Shown: in pieces, positions 25,036 to 33,104 of the stretch | Numbering within the stretch: position 1 is the first letter of the stretch | Layout: every line of letters starts with the position of its first letter | Assembly: GCA_036574075.1 (NCBI GenBank) | Contig: JAINCN010000021.1 | Location: 128,652 to 161,755 of the forward strand | Length of the DNA: 33,104 nucleotides | Source of the DNA: Deltaproteobacteria bacterium | Lineage (GTDB): Bacteria; Desulfobacterota; Dissulfuribacteria; Dissulfuribacterales; UBA5754 | Direction of reading: 5' to 3' | Notes under the pieces: model-generated | The model's database searches: none | What the model saw: the letters and a program-made list of their open reading frames with translations, nothing else | What the model was told of the DNA's origin: nothing | Made by a program: the position numbers and the translations under genes

Positions 25036-25485
25036 TCATCGATAAAAAAACTGGGGGTGGACCAGGGCCACACCCGCATCCCTAACGGCCACAAGGGCCT
25101 TTTCAAGGAGCCCTTCCGGAACCCGGAAGACAAGGACTGCCTTGTGGGAATTGCCGACAAAGGCGTATGTGTAATCGATATTCACATCCGCGTTCGAAAG
25201 GGCCCGAACGACCTCGCAAAAACTTCCAGGACGGTCATCCACCTCGACGGCAAAGACGTCCTGAAGCCTGACCGTGAAACCTCCGGAGGCCAGGATGTTT
25301 CTCGCAAGCTCCGGGTTGTTCACCACGAGCCGGAGGATCCCGAACTCAGCGGATTCAGCCATGGCCAAGGCGCGTATATTGATCTGCGCATTCTTAAGTA
25401 CCTCTGTGACCTCGAGAAGCCTCCCCTTCCTGTTTTCGAGGAAGATCGAAAGCTGCTTGACAGCATACCTTTCTTTGATGTTCAT
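25036..25485 (-). CDS. Tandem ACT-domain protein (amino-acid-binding)
   Basis: Two ACT repeats in 149 residues: [20 protein letters not shown] then [20 protein letters not shown], and [20 protein letters not shown] then [23 protein letters not shown] domains bind small ligands such as amino acids. It has no catalytic domain. It is directly downstream of the phenylacetate-CoA ligase gene with a 4-base overlap, a pairing common in anaerobes, so it may sense an aromatic amino acid or its breakdown product. That role is inference. Confidence 0.88.
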   Translation of the reverse strand: MNIKERYAVKQLSIFLENRKGRLLEVTEVLKNAQINIRALAMAESAEFGILRLVVNNPELARNILASGGFTVRLQDVFAVEVDDRPGSFCEVVRALSNADVNIDYTYAFVGNSHKAVLVFRVPEGLLEKALVAVRDAGVALVHPQFFYR

Positions 25486-26786
25486 GACGCCTTCTCCACC
25501 TCCCGTTTGTCCAGGATGCGCTGGGCCTTGCCCATGCTCCGCTCCAGGGTCTTGGGTTCCACGAGCTTGACCCTCACATTGATATAAAGTTCGTTCAGCA
25601 TCTCGCTCTCAAGCCTCTTCTTGAGGGCCTCAAGGGCCCCGATCCCATCGGCAAGGGTCCTCTCGTCCACCTCCACCCAAACCTCGAGCCGGTCAAGCAC
25701 ACCCTTTTTCTCGAGAACGATCACGTAGTTGGGGGTCAACCCCTCCACCTTCGTAAGGACATGCTCCACCTGGGATGGAAAGACGTTCACGCCGTTGACA
25801 ATGAGCATGTCGTCGCTTCTCCCCTTCACGGACTCCATGGAAACCAGGGTACGGCCGCATGGACACGGCTCGGGGTAGAGACGGGTGATGTCCCTTGTCC
25901 GATAGCGGATGAGGGGCAGGGCCTGTTTCGTGACTGCAGTGAGGACCAGCTCGCCCTCCTCGCCGTATGGAAGGGGCTGGCCCGTGTCCGGGTCGATCAC
26001 CTCGGGGAGAAAATGGTCCTCGTTGATATGAAGCCTCCCGTAGGGACAGCTCGCTGCGACCCCTGGCCCTATGATCTCGGAAAGACCGTAGGCCTCGTAG
26101 TACTCAATACCCCACACGTTACGGACAGCGGCCCGAAGGCCCTCGGATGCGGGTTCAGCCCCGAAGAAACCCACCCGAATACGAAAATCGTCCCGAATGG
26201 AATATCCTTCCTCCTTGGCCACCTCCGAGAGATGAAGGGCGAAGGAAGGCGTACAGCACAAGACAGTTGCGCCGAAGTCCTTCATGAGAAGGAGCTGCCT
26301 TTTCGTAAAACCCCCGCCCGACGGGACGACCGCCGCGCCCACCGTCTCGGCCCCGTAGTGGAAGCCAAGTCCCCCTGTGAAAAGACCGTATCCGTAAGCG
26401 TTATGGACGACGTCTCCCGGTCCGACACCGGCCATGCGAAGGGTTCTTGCCATGACCTCTTTCCAGACATCGAGATCATGCGCCGTGTAGCCCACCACAG
26501 TGGGTTTGCCTGTCGTCCCTGAAGAGGAATGGATACGGACGACCTGGCTAAGCGGGGCGGCAAAGAGGCCAAAGGGATAATGATCCCGCAGGTCCTGCTT
26601 GGTCGTGAACGGCAGGCGGGCAAGATCCGATACAGAGACGATATCCGCCGGCGACACCCCGGCCTCGCGAAACCTTTCCCGGTAAAATGGGACGAGATGA
26701 TTGACACGGGACACCGCGTCCCTGAGCCTTCGCGCCTGAAGGGCCTCCATGGCCTCCCTGGGCGCGCCTTCGATTGCATTCCACAT
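25482..26786 (-). CDS. paaK: Phenylacetate--CoA ligase
   Basis: An ANL-superfamily enzyme that activates phenylacetate or a related aryl acid with ATP and CoA. The P-loop-like motif is [18 protein letters not shown], the adenylate-binding motif is [14 protein letters not shown], and the hinge region is [19 protein letters not shown]. About 434 residues, normal for PaaK. The start at 26786 (MWNAIEG) has AAAGGA upstream and matches family length; the frame is open 19 residues further. Substrate choice cannot be decided from the sequence; indolepyruvate-derived aryl acetates are possible because such ligases often sit beside iorAB, which is not seen here. Confidence 0.92.
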   Translation of the reverse strand: MWNAIEGAPREAMEALQARRLRDAVSRVNHLVPFYRERFREAGVSPADIVSVSDLARLPFTTKQDLRDHYPFGLFAAPLSQVVRIHSSSGTTGKPTVVGYTAHDLDVWKEVMARTLRMAGVGPGDVVHNAYGYGLFTGGLGFHYGAETVGAAVVPSGGGFTKRQLLLMKDFGATVLCCTPSFALHLSEVAKEEGYSIRDDFRIRVGFFGAEPASEGLRAAVRNVWGIEYYEAYGLSEIIGPGVAASCPYGRLHINEDHFLPEVIDPDTGQPLPYGEEGELVLTAVTKQALPLIRYRTRDITRLYPEPCPCGRTLVSMESVKGRSDDMLIVNGVNVFPSQVEHVLTKVEGLTPNYVIVLEKKGVLDRLEVWVEVDERTLADGIGALEALKKRLESEMLNELYINVRVKLVEPKTLERSMGKAQRILDKREVEKAS

Positions 26787-26902
26787 GAATTTACAATCCT
26801 TTCCGAGGCTGCACGTCTTTTTTCGATCCGCGGACAGCCCCATTCCTGAAATCTCTCAAACACCATGGCTTTATTTCAGCCCGGATGGGATGTCAACCCC
26901 GA

Positions 26903-27445
26903 CTATTTCTCGATCCCCTCCCTGGCCTGCACACCGGAACGGAAGTAGTGTTTCACCTCCTCCATGCGGGTGACGAGATCTGCAAAGCGGAGGATCCTTT
27001 CCGGCGCCCCCCGGCCTGTGAGGACGACCTCCACATGCTGCGGCCTCTTTTGGAGAAATTCCTCGACCCTCTCCACGGGAATAAGCCCCATCCGGAGGGC
27101 GCAATTCACCTCGTCGAGGACAACAAGATCGTATCTTCCGCTCATCATGGCCCGTTCCGTCTCCTCCAGCCCCTCGACGGCCCGGGAGACGTCTTCCGCG
27201 TCCGGCCGTCCCCGTACGAAACGGCCACTCCCGAACTGAAGCACTGTCACCAGATCTCCGAGGCTTTCAAGGGCCTTGATCTCGCTGTATCTGCCTTTCT
27301 TTAGGAACTGGACGAAGAGGACCCGCCAACCTGCACCCACTGCCCTCAGGACAAGTCCCAGCGCCGCAGTCGTCTTTCCCTTGCCTTTTCCGGTATAGAC
27401 GTGGACATATCCCTTTTCGCGTTTTGCCGATCTGTTTTCACTCAT
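26903..27445 (-). CDS. cobO: Cob(I)alamin adenosyltransferase, CobO/BtuR type
   Basis: It transfers adenosyl from ATP to cob(I)alamin or corrinoid. The P-loop is VYTGKGKGKTTAALGL, then RVLFVQFLKKGRYSEI, the Asp-Glu of YDLVVLDEVNCALRMGLI, and VVLTGRGAPERIL. 180 residues, normal. The N-terminal tail MSENRSAKREKGY is basic, as in BtuR. No cobalamin riboswitch is visible in the 22 bp before it. The preceding gene is the large AsmA-like protein, with which it has no evident functional link. Confidence 0.95.
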   Translation of the reverse strand: MSENRSAKREKGYVHVYTGKGKGKTTAALGLVLRAVGAGWRVLFVQFLKKGRYSEIKALESLGDLVTVLQFGSGRFVRGRPDAEDVSRAVEGLEETERAMMSGRYDLVVLDEVNCALRMGLIPVERVEEFLQKRPQHVEVVLTGRGAPERILRFADLVTRMEEVKHYFRSGVQAREGIEK

Positions 27446-27467
27446 GTAGTTGAAATGTCAAAGGTCA

Positions 27468-30400
27468 TCATTTCCTCCCCGCCTCCTTGCCGGATGGGGA
27501 CAAAGGGGAAAAGATGGTGAAGGGAAGCTTTAGCGTCCGCTCGACAAAACCGAGGAGACCCGAGCCGACGGCACTTGGGGGAAGGATCGTCACGGATGGA
27601 TCGGAGAGCGGACCTCGCACCCCCACAGGGATGCTGATGAAGGCACCGTCCTTTCCACCGAAGACCCTGCCGATGAGGGGGATGTTCCGTAGTACGAAAT
27701 CGACCGTCTTGAAGGGCGCGATGAGAATGGTCAGGTCCGAATCGAACTCCGCAAGATCCACCTTGCCTTCAGCAAAGATGTTGAGACCCTTGCCGTTCAC
27801 ATAGAGGTGCTCGATTTCAAAGACGTTGTCAGCGATCGCCCCTTCCATGTCGAACCTGTCATAGGCAAATCCCTCGGTAAAAAGATCGGGGAGCCCACCT
27901 GAAAAGATGTCGAGGACATTGACGACGCTGAAGACCTTTGCAAGGAGGGTGAGCCTGCGGATTCGTCCACCCGAGGAGCTGACCGCTACCGATCCCGAGT
28001 CCCACAAAGGATATCTCCCCGAAAGCTGGATGTCCGTCGTGAAATCCCCCTCGATGATATCCTGCCCGAGGCCAAGGCACGAAAGCGTGGTCTCAAGGCG
28101 GGGCATGGCCTTCTGAGGCCCGGATGCAGATCGAACCGCGACATCCACGTCCATCTCCCCCCTTTCCCAGTGAACGGCCCCAGCCACACCCAATCCGCAA
28201 AGATCGGCATGTGTCACGTCAAAACGCGTCCTGCCGGTGGGCTCGATCACGAGCACACCCTTGAGGGGATGAAAGACAAGGGGCCCCTTTCCCTGTCGGA
28301 CAAGTTCAAATGCGTCGAGCAAGACCTGCGAGCGAACACCCACATTCCAGCCCCCCTCGTCATCGCCCTTTTCCATGCCTCCTGTACCCTTTCCATCCCG
28401 TCCGTCCGGTGCCGGTGCCAACAGGTCCCTGATCGTCCCAGAGGATACGCGCCCGCCCCCGATATCCAGGTTGAACGAAATGCCTTCGTCTGTCACGGAC
28501 ACCTCCCCGTTCCCCTCCACAGATTCGCCATCGTGGGCCAGAACGAGCCGATTGATCCGGGCCGCATGGATCCCCTCTGCCATAACGGCAAGATCCCTGA
28601 CCAGCACGGGCCGCGCCAATCCCCACCTCCAGACAAGGTCCCGCGCGGCAAAGTCCCCTGCGATCCTGCCTGACAAGGGATGCGCCGGGTCATAGTCTGC
28701 GTGGAAGGTCCCGGAAATCTCCCCATGGAGAAGGTCGTTTCTCTGTAAAAGGCGATCGAGCGACCGTCCATTCAGCTCACCAGAAAAACCCACGGAAAAG
28801 GACCTGTCCGGAGGGCCGTGAAAGTCAAGGGAGAAATCCCCCACGCTCGCCCCGTCACGGACCGAGATGGCCCGTATGGAGACCGCGCCTTTGTGGACAT
28901 CAAGGTCGATGGACGCCACAGGCGCCGGCGTTCCCCTGGGCGCGTCAGGAGAGATATCCCCCTTGACAGAGACCGGCCCCTCACCCCAGGAGATCCTGAG
29001 ATCGTCCACCTTGCAGGGCACAGCAGGCATATAGGGCTCCGGGATCCAGCCCTTCTCCTCCACCCAGCGGGCGATGCCCTCGCGGGCGGTCCCGGCGAGA
29101 ACGAGCTTTCCGCGCCATTTACGGAATAGGTCATGGCTGAGATCCCCTGAAACCTGGATGGGCTGGCCGTCCAGTTCCCCGGTGATCGACCGGAGCGAGA
29201 GGGATCCCCGGGTGATCGTTCCCGAGCCGGACTTGACGCTGGCAGCCCCCGGAAGGAGCGGAGAGACGAACGTGACGCCTGGACGGGCCCTTGCGCTCAG
29301 CCGGAACTCCCATTTGTCCGGGGCCTCAGGCCCGCCAAGAAAGGAGCCGTCCTCCACATCCATACGCCCCCCTGCTGTGGTCACGACCCTGGAGATGGCC
29401 CCTGCGATCTTTGGGAACGAGGCGAGCCAACCGCGAAGCGGGCCTACGTCAACTGACCCGGAAACGGACTGGATCTCGATGCGGATCCCATCCTTCCACG
29501 TGACCGATCCTGCGGACGCCTTCACCTCGTGAGGACCCAGGAGACCCGAAAGGCCCTCCCACGAAACCTGGTCGTGAGATATGACCACCTCACCTCCCCG
29601 TGGAGAGACGGGCCAAGGAAGGCGCCCGTAGGAAACGGCACAGTCCGCCTCTTTAATCCCGATGCGGACGGACGGCCTTTCCCTGTCATCCCCGATGGAA
29701 AGATGTATGGACGCCTCGCCCGTCACCTCCCCGATGCGGGGAATCTCCTCCCGGACGACACCCTGGCTGAAGATCCTCTCGAGAAGGGGCGGGACCTCAG
29801 AGACCTTTCCACGAAAATCCCCTTCAAGGCGAAAGGCCTTGTCCTTCTGCGTGAGCCTTAAGACGAGGTCCCCATTTTCACCTTCTATGCCCCCCAATCG
29901 GGCCGAAAGTCCTGACCCCGAAAGGAGGCCGTCTTCGATGCGTATGGGGCCGGAAACCTGATCAAGGAGGAGATCCGGCCGTGGGACATGGATCTCGGCG
30001 CCTTGGAGGAGGGCGGTGACCGTCATGGCTTCGAGCCTTCCGAGCTCCGAGGACCTTCCGGTAAAACGGTACCGCGCCTCCCTGGCCACGCCTCCACGGA
30101 CCACGTCGCAGACCTCGCTGACCCGTTTCTCTCCTCCGAAAAGGGTGAGGAGCTTTTCACGGATGCCTCCGAGATCCGCATCCGCAAAAGTAAGGTCCAC
30201 GTCCCAGAGGCCCGTTTCATCCTCGCCCTGCGTCCGGGAAAGGGTCCCTTTCAGGGAAAGGCTGGGATCCGTGGCCTTGAGTTCTGAGATCTCGATGCCG
30301 AGCCCTTTCCCGTTGCGCTTCACCACGGCATTGAAATAACCACAAGAAAAGGCGAGATTCCTTCCCTGCGGACGAAAAGTGAGACAGGGGGCCTCCCCGG

Positions 30401-31136
30401 AGAGGCGGGCGGTGAATACATCCGTCCCCTTCCCTTCCATGTGGACATGCACAGAAAGCCCGGAATCCACGAGTGTGAAACCGTTTCCTGAATGGTCCTT
30501 GGGGATGATGAGATGGGGCCTGAGCCCATCCCCCAGAAACGTCGCCTTGTAGGAGCGGTCAAGGGGCCGGTAAACCCCCTTTACATCCGCGTTCTTGACA
30601 AAGGGGGCGCGGAACGAGCCCTCGAAAGAGATCTCGTCCTTCGAAAAGGAGGCCTCTACGGAAACGCCCGTGCCGGCAAGGACATCCTTTCGGAAGCGAT
30701 CCGCCCATTTAGCCCCTTCGTCACATGCGACACTCCCATCCTGGATGGCGATCCGGGTGATGGGAAATTTTTCAGGCAGTCCCCCTACTCCAGGCCCTTC
30801 TGGCAGGCCTTTCACGCGGACGACCGGGGAATCGAGATCGAGGGCAACGAGGAAACGCATGGAAAAGAGGGAACGCACATCCGGACGGATTAGGACCAAA
30901 GGTGCCTCTACCGAGACCTCCCGTGTATCGACCCTGACGGTCGAGACCCTGAGACCAGGTGCGGGGAGCCATCTCCACTCGGCCTTCCCGAACGTGACGG
31001 TCCCCCTGATCTCCCTGGAGACGGCATCCAGGGCATCTGCAGTCATCCTCTTGAGGGGAAGGAAAAAGGGGGCGAGCAGGACGACTGCTACGAGTGCGGC
31101 AAGGACGGAAAAGGCGACAGCGGCCCGCTTACGCAT
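27468..31136 (-). CDS. Very large AsmA-like / DUF3971-type envelope protein (1222 aa)
   Basis: An N-terminal membrane anchor (AVAFSVLAALVAVVLLAPFF) leads into a long periplasmic beta-rich body. The first 100 residues (VTFGKAEWRWLPAPGLRVST) resemble the AsmA N-terminus. The C-terminal part, FEIEHLYVNGKGLNIFAEGK, VDLAEFDSDLTILIAPFKTV and LRNIPLIGRVFGGKDGAFIS, matches the AsmA-like C-terminal domain found in the AsmA/TamB/YhdP group of bridge-like lipid-transport proteins. Family members are linked to phospholipid movement to the outer membrane and to outer-membrane integrity. The start lies inside the end of the upstream kinase gene (8-base overlap), so the two are coupled. A role in lipid transport is inferred from family only. 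Confidence 0.85.
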   Translation of the reverse strand: MRKRAAVAFSVLAALVAVVLLAPFFLPLKRMTADALDAVSREIRGTVTFGKAEWRWLPAPGLRVSTVRVDTREVSVEAPLVLIRPDVRSLFSMRFLVALDLDSPVVRVKGLPEGPGVGGLPEKFPITRIAIQDGSVACDEGAKWADRFRKDVLAGTGVSVEASFSKDEISFEGSFRAPFVKNADVKGVYRPLDRSYKATFLGDGLRPHLIIPKDHSGNGFTLVDSGLSVHVHMEGKGTDVFTARLSGEAPCLTFRPQGRNLAFSCGYFNAVVKRNGKGLGIEISELKATDPSLSLKGTLSRTQGEDETGLWDVDLTFADADLGGIREKLLTLFGGEKRVSEVCDVVRGGVAREARYRFTGRSSELGRLEAMTVTALLQGAEIHVPRPDLLLDQVSGPIRIEDGLLSGSGLSARLGGIEGENGDLVLRLTQKDKAFRLEGDFRGKVSEVPPLLERIFSQGVVREEIPRIGEVTGEASIHLSIGDDRERPSVRIGIKEADCAVSYGRLPWPVSPRGGEVVISHDQVSWEGLSGLLGPHEVKASAGSVTWKDGIRIEIQSVSGSVDVGPLRGWLASFPKIAGAISRVVTTAGGRMDVEDGSFLGGPEAPDKWEFRLSARARPGVTFVSPLLPGAASVKSGSGTITRGSLSLRSITGELDGQPIQVSGDLSHDLFRKWRGKLVLAGTAREGIARWVEEKGWIPEPYMPAVPCKVDDLRISWGEGPVSVKGDISPDAPRGTPAPVASIDLDVHKGAVSIRAISVRDGASVGDFSLDFHGPPDRSFSVGFSGELNGRSLDRLLQRNDLLHGEISGTFHADYDPAHPLSGRIAGDFAARDLVWRWGLARPVLVRDLAVMAEGIHAARINRLVLAHDGESVEGNGEVSVTDEGISFNLDIGGGRVSSGTIRDLLAPAPDGRDGKGTGGMEKGDDEGGWNVGVRSQVLLDAFELVRQGKGPLVFHPLKGVLVIEPTGRTRFDVTHADLCGLGVAGAVHWERGEMDVDVAVRSASGPQKAMPRLETTLSCLGLGQDIIEGDFTTDIQLSGRYPLWDSGSVAVSSSGGRIRRLTLLAKVFSVVNVLDIFSGGLPDLFTEGFAYDRFDMEGAIADNVFEIEHLYVNGKGLNIFAEGKVDLAEFDSDLTILIAPFKTVDFVLRNIPLIGRVFGGKDGAFISIPVGVRGPLSDPSVTILPPSAVGSGLLGFVERTLKLPFTIFSPLSPSGKEAGRK

Positions 31137-32100
31137 AAAAGGGAAGGATCCGGTCGAGGAGCCGCCTCAGGGCCGGAATCTTGTGGGCAAGGGGGCCTGT
31201 ACAGAGCGCATCGAGATTTGCAAGGGCCGCCGGGATATACTCGCGGAACCGTGCCCTCCCCTTTACGAGGGCAAGGTGCGCATAGGCGCCGAGGGCCTGG
31301 AGCATCCGCAGGACGGCAAGTACCTGAAGGCCTTCGCTGAAGCGGATCGGATCCATCGAAACGCCGAGGCTGGAGAGATCATCGAGATATGAGGCGATGA
31401 GTGGTCCGTGGATCTCGCTGGGAAGGTCCGCGTAAGGATCGAAAAGGAGGGAGGCGAGGTCATAGCCGAGTGGGCCGAGGCGCCCTCCCTGAAAATCCAC
31501 GATGCCGATCCCGTCGCCATTTACGAGGATGTTTCTCGACTGAAAATCCCGGTGGAGGAAAAAATCCTGCCCGGGAAGATCGTCAACCAGGGCGGAAAAA
31601 CCCCGAAGCTCGTCTTCGAGGACGTCAAGGCCCGTTAGCCCCATGAGCCCCCTGGCAAAGGCGGAAAGGAAGTAGCGAGCCTCGCGTTCAAAGGCAAAGG
31701 CCCCGTCGTAGCGGGGGGTGTCGAAACACCAGGAGGGATCGAAGCCACGGGCGCCCAGGACCTGCATGCGGGCGAGATGCCGGATGATGGCGCGGTAACG
31801 CGCCTCCACCGCGTCCCAGCGGCCAGAGGCCCTGCATTCGAGGACCTCCTCCTCGAGATGCCTTCCCTCGATGAAGGAGACATGGACCACGCCGCTCGCC
31901 TCGTCGAAGGCGAGTATCTCCGGAACGGGTATGCCCGCCCGGTGAAGATGGGTCCCTATGCGAAAGTAGCTCAGGGCCTCGCGTTTCCCTGCGTCCCCTG
32001 GGGAAGGATGGACGGCGACGGCCTTCCCGGTCCCGGATCCGGTCACCACGAAGGCCCGGTCCGAACCGTCCGGCCTTATCTGGATTGGGCTTCTTTCCAT
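31129..32100 (-). CDS. APH-family sugar kinase, AmgK-like (N-acetylmuramate/N-acetylglucosamine 1-kinase)
   Basis: An aminoglycoside-phosphotransferase fold of 323 residues. The catalytic loop is FFLHRDFQSRNILV and the metal-binding segment is IGIVDFQGGRLGPLGYDLAS. This form of the second motif (DFQ-G-x3-GP-x-x-YDL) is typical of AmgK, which phosphorylates MurNAc/GlcNAc at C1 for peptidoglycan recycling, rather than of antibiotic kinases. AmgK normally pairs with the uridylyltransferase MurU; none is found here, the upstream side being occupied by MITE copy 3 and an unrelated gene. It heads the minus-strand run; any promoter lies within the roughly 90 bp before the element or in the element itself. 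Confidence 0.8.
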   Translation of the reverse strand: MERSPIQIRPDGSDRAFVVTGSGTGKAVAVHPSPGDAGKREALSYFRIGTHLHRAGIPVPEILAFDEASGVVHVSFIEGRHLEEEVLECRASGRWDAVEARYRAIIRHLARMQVLGARGFDPSWCFDTPRYDGAFAFEREARYFLSAFARGLMGLTGLDVLEDELRGFSALVDDLPGQDFFLHRDFQSRNILVNGDGIGIVDFQGGRLGPLGYDLASLLFDPYADLPSEIHGPLIASYLDDLSSLGVSMDPIRFSEGLQVLAVLRMLQALGAYAHLALVKGRARFREYIPAALANLDALCTGPLAHKIPALRRLLDRILPFYA

Positions 32101-32184
32101 GCGGTTTGATCCACATCATACTATGGAGAGGAATAGCCTTTCAGAAAACACAGGAGATGGTCTATTTCAACCCCTTGGATTGCG

Positions 32185-32369
32185 TATTCCCTGAATCCGT
32201 GAGCCTACGGCCGGGGTATTTGTTTCGTGCGGCAAATAGCCCCCATCCATGGGGGCAGATTTGCCGTTCGAGCCCCGTCCATGGGCGCCTCCATCCACAA
32301 ATACCCCGGCCGTAGGCTTATGCTGTGAAATCGAAGGGTTGAGTGCATATCTCACGGATTCAGGTATTC
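32185..32369. repeat. 5-bp target duplication flanking MITE copy 3
   Basis: TATTC at 32185-32189 is repeated exactly at 32365-32369, immediately outside the two termini. Confidence 0.85.
32190..32364 (-). mobile_element. MITE-like palindromic element, copy 3 (175 bp, inserted in a gene end)
   Basis: The same element as copy 1 in reverse orientation and of identical length, with termini CCTGAATCCGTGAG and CTCACGGATTCAGG. The inner stem CGGCAAAT/ATTTGCCG encloses GCCCCCAT/ATGGGGGC. Flanked by a perfect TATTC duplication. Its terminus supplies the TGA stop of the neighbouring DUF499-like gene. It carries no protein gene. Confidence 0.9.
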
Positions 32370-33104
32370 TCCATCACCCGGTCATCCAGCCCCAGTTCCC
32401 GCAAAGCATTCTGGGTCTCCTCCAGGGACTGCTTCGAGAGGCCATCCGATGGGCTGACCTCGACCGAAATAGTGAGCTTCAAGCCTGGGGTAGCGGCAAA
32501 GCGTGAGAGCACCCTGGTGTAGAAGTTCATCCATTTCTGTGGAGGCACCTCGCCAGACCATCGGATGCCGGCAATCTTCGCTGGTCCGGCAACAGGCGGG
32601 GTCGGTGCCGGTTGCGGTTCAATCGGTGTACCACCTGGTTCCGCACCTCCACCTGTCCCTGTTCCAACTCCCGTGCCGCCTCCTTGCACGGGAACCCCCA
32701 CCGGCGGTGGTGTGGTTTGAGCATCCAGGTAGGCTCGTGCCACTTCAGCCGTGATGACGAACATGTCATCGGAGAACTCGATGTCTGCCGGGCTGACGCT
32801 CTGATTGAAGGCGAATGGCTGATACTTGCCGGAGGTGCCTTTCCCCACGTAGGCCAGTATTCCACTCTCGACGCCGCGCGCGATGGTTTCCTTGACGGCT
32901 TCCGCGTTCAGCAAGCGCGGAAAGACCGGGGAGGCGTAGAACGCATCGCGCACCGACCTGGTCGCCCATTCGGGACACGCCGGCGGCCAGTTCCGCACCA
33001 AGAAGTTCGGGCTCACCCCTTTCTCCACGTCGCCATCGGCGCTCAAACGGTTGAGGATGTTGGAGATAGGGGTATCCGCCGCGCTGGAATGGACGAGCCC
33101 GAGA
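32360..33104 (-). CDS. Probable DUF499-type AAA ATPase, C-terminal part (5' end outside window)
   Basis: The frame is open to the window edge. The order is a winged-helix-like segment (NRLSADGDVEKGVSPNFLVR then NWPP), ARGVESGILAYVGKGTSGKY, a Gly/Pro-rich linker (about 120-150 residues from the visible start) and a terminal domain with SGEVPPQKWMNFYTRVLSRF and LEETQNALRELGLDD. I associate this C-terminus with DUF499/COG1483 ATPases, often found with DUF1156-type DNA methylases in restriction-like or defence clusters; that is family memory, not a search. The stop TGA (32362-32360) lies in the MITE terminus; without the insertion the frame would run six codons further to TAG. Confidence 0.6.
   Translation of the reverse strand, partial: LGLVHSSAADTPISNILNRLSADGDVEKGVSPNFLVRNWPPACPEWATRSVRDAFYASPVFPRLLNAEAVKETIARGVESGILAYVGKGTSGKYQPFAFNQSVSPADIEFSDDMFVITAEVARAYLDAQTTPPPVGVPVQGGGTGVGTGTGGGAEPGGTPIEPQPAPTPPVAGPAKIAGIRWSGEVPPQKWMNFYTRVLSRFAATPGLKLTISVEVSPSDGLSKQSLEETQNALRELGLDDRVMENT

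Noticed and set aside
1-33104. CRISPR arrays, rRNA genes, cobalamin or SAM riboswitches and complete IS transposases
   Set aside because: No regularly spaced short repeats, rRNA-like sequence, convincing riboswitch core or transposase motif was found on either strand; cobO and the SAM-related genes have no leader long enough or structured enough to support a riboswitch.

Overview
The window reads as a chromosomal segment of a Gram-negative, probably anaerobic Deltaproteobacterium (Desulfobacterota). This is inferred from the order kdsA-kdsC-lptC-lptA-lptB-rpoN-hpf-rapZ-EIIA(Man), from a paaK/ACT-domain pair, from phenylacetate and cobalamin genes, and from a candidate selenoprotein. Genus cannot be fixed. 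Most of the window is GC-rich; the hybrid histidine kinase at 8000-11449 is visibly AT-richer.

Left part (1-7.6 kb): the 3' end of argJ, a flavin-dependent NAD(P) oxidoreductase, a small Cys-rich ORF followed by surE, a small helix-turn-helix protein with its own promoter and terminator, then gatB-mtnA. Convergent to mtnA are a SAM hydrolase (DUF62) and a SpeD-like protein, so three genes in a row touch S-adenosylmethionine or its breakdown products. A tRNA-Pro(GGG) gene follows.

Middle (7.6-15.9 kb): a hybrid sensor kinase with a predicted c-heme sensor domain, then a tightly overlapping plus-strand operon: holA, a 56-codon remnant of an HD-domain phosphohydrolase, a lipoprotein with an in-frame UGA in a Cys-Pro-Ser-Sec motif, a GlcF/HdrD-like Fe-S protein and rlmE.

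Right part (15.9-32.1 kb): sixteen consecutive minus-strand genes. Read in the direction of transcription they are an AmgK-like sugar kinase, a very large AsmA-like envelope protein, cobO, paaK, an ACT-domain protein, pyrG, kdsA, kdsC, lptC, lptA, lptB, rpoN, hpf, rapZ, a mannose-type EIIA and rimI. They join Kdo synthesis and LPS export with sigma-54 and nitrogen/carbon phosphotransfer regulation. The right edge holds the 3' end of a probable DUF499-type ATPase.

Three copies of a 175-209 bp palindromic, MITE-like element (termini CCTGAATCCGTGAG) lie at 1586, 7645 and 32190. The third has a perfect 5-bp target duplication and replaces the last codons of the DUF499-like gene. Two copies of a different palindromic repeat lie between rpoN and lptB.

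The most notable signals are (1) the candidate exported selenoprotein, (2) the SpeD homologue that lacks its pyruvoyl-forming serine and sits next to a SAM hydrolase, and (3) the MITE family with a reconstructable empty site.
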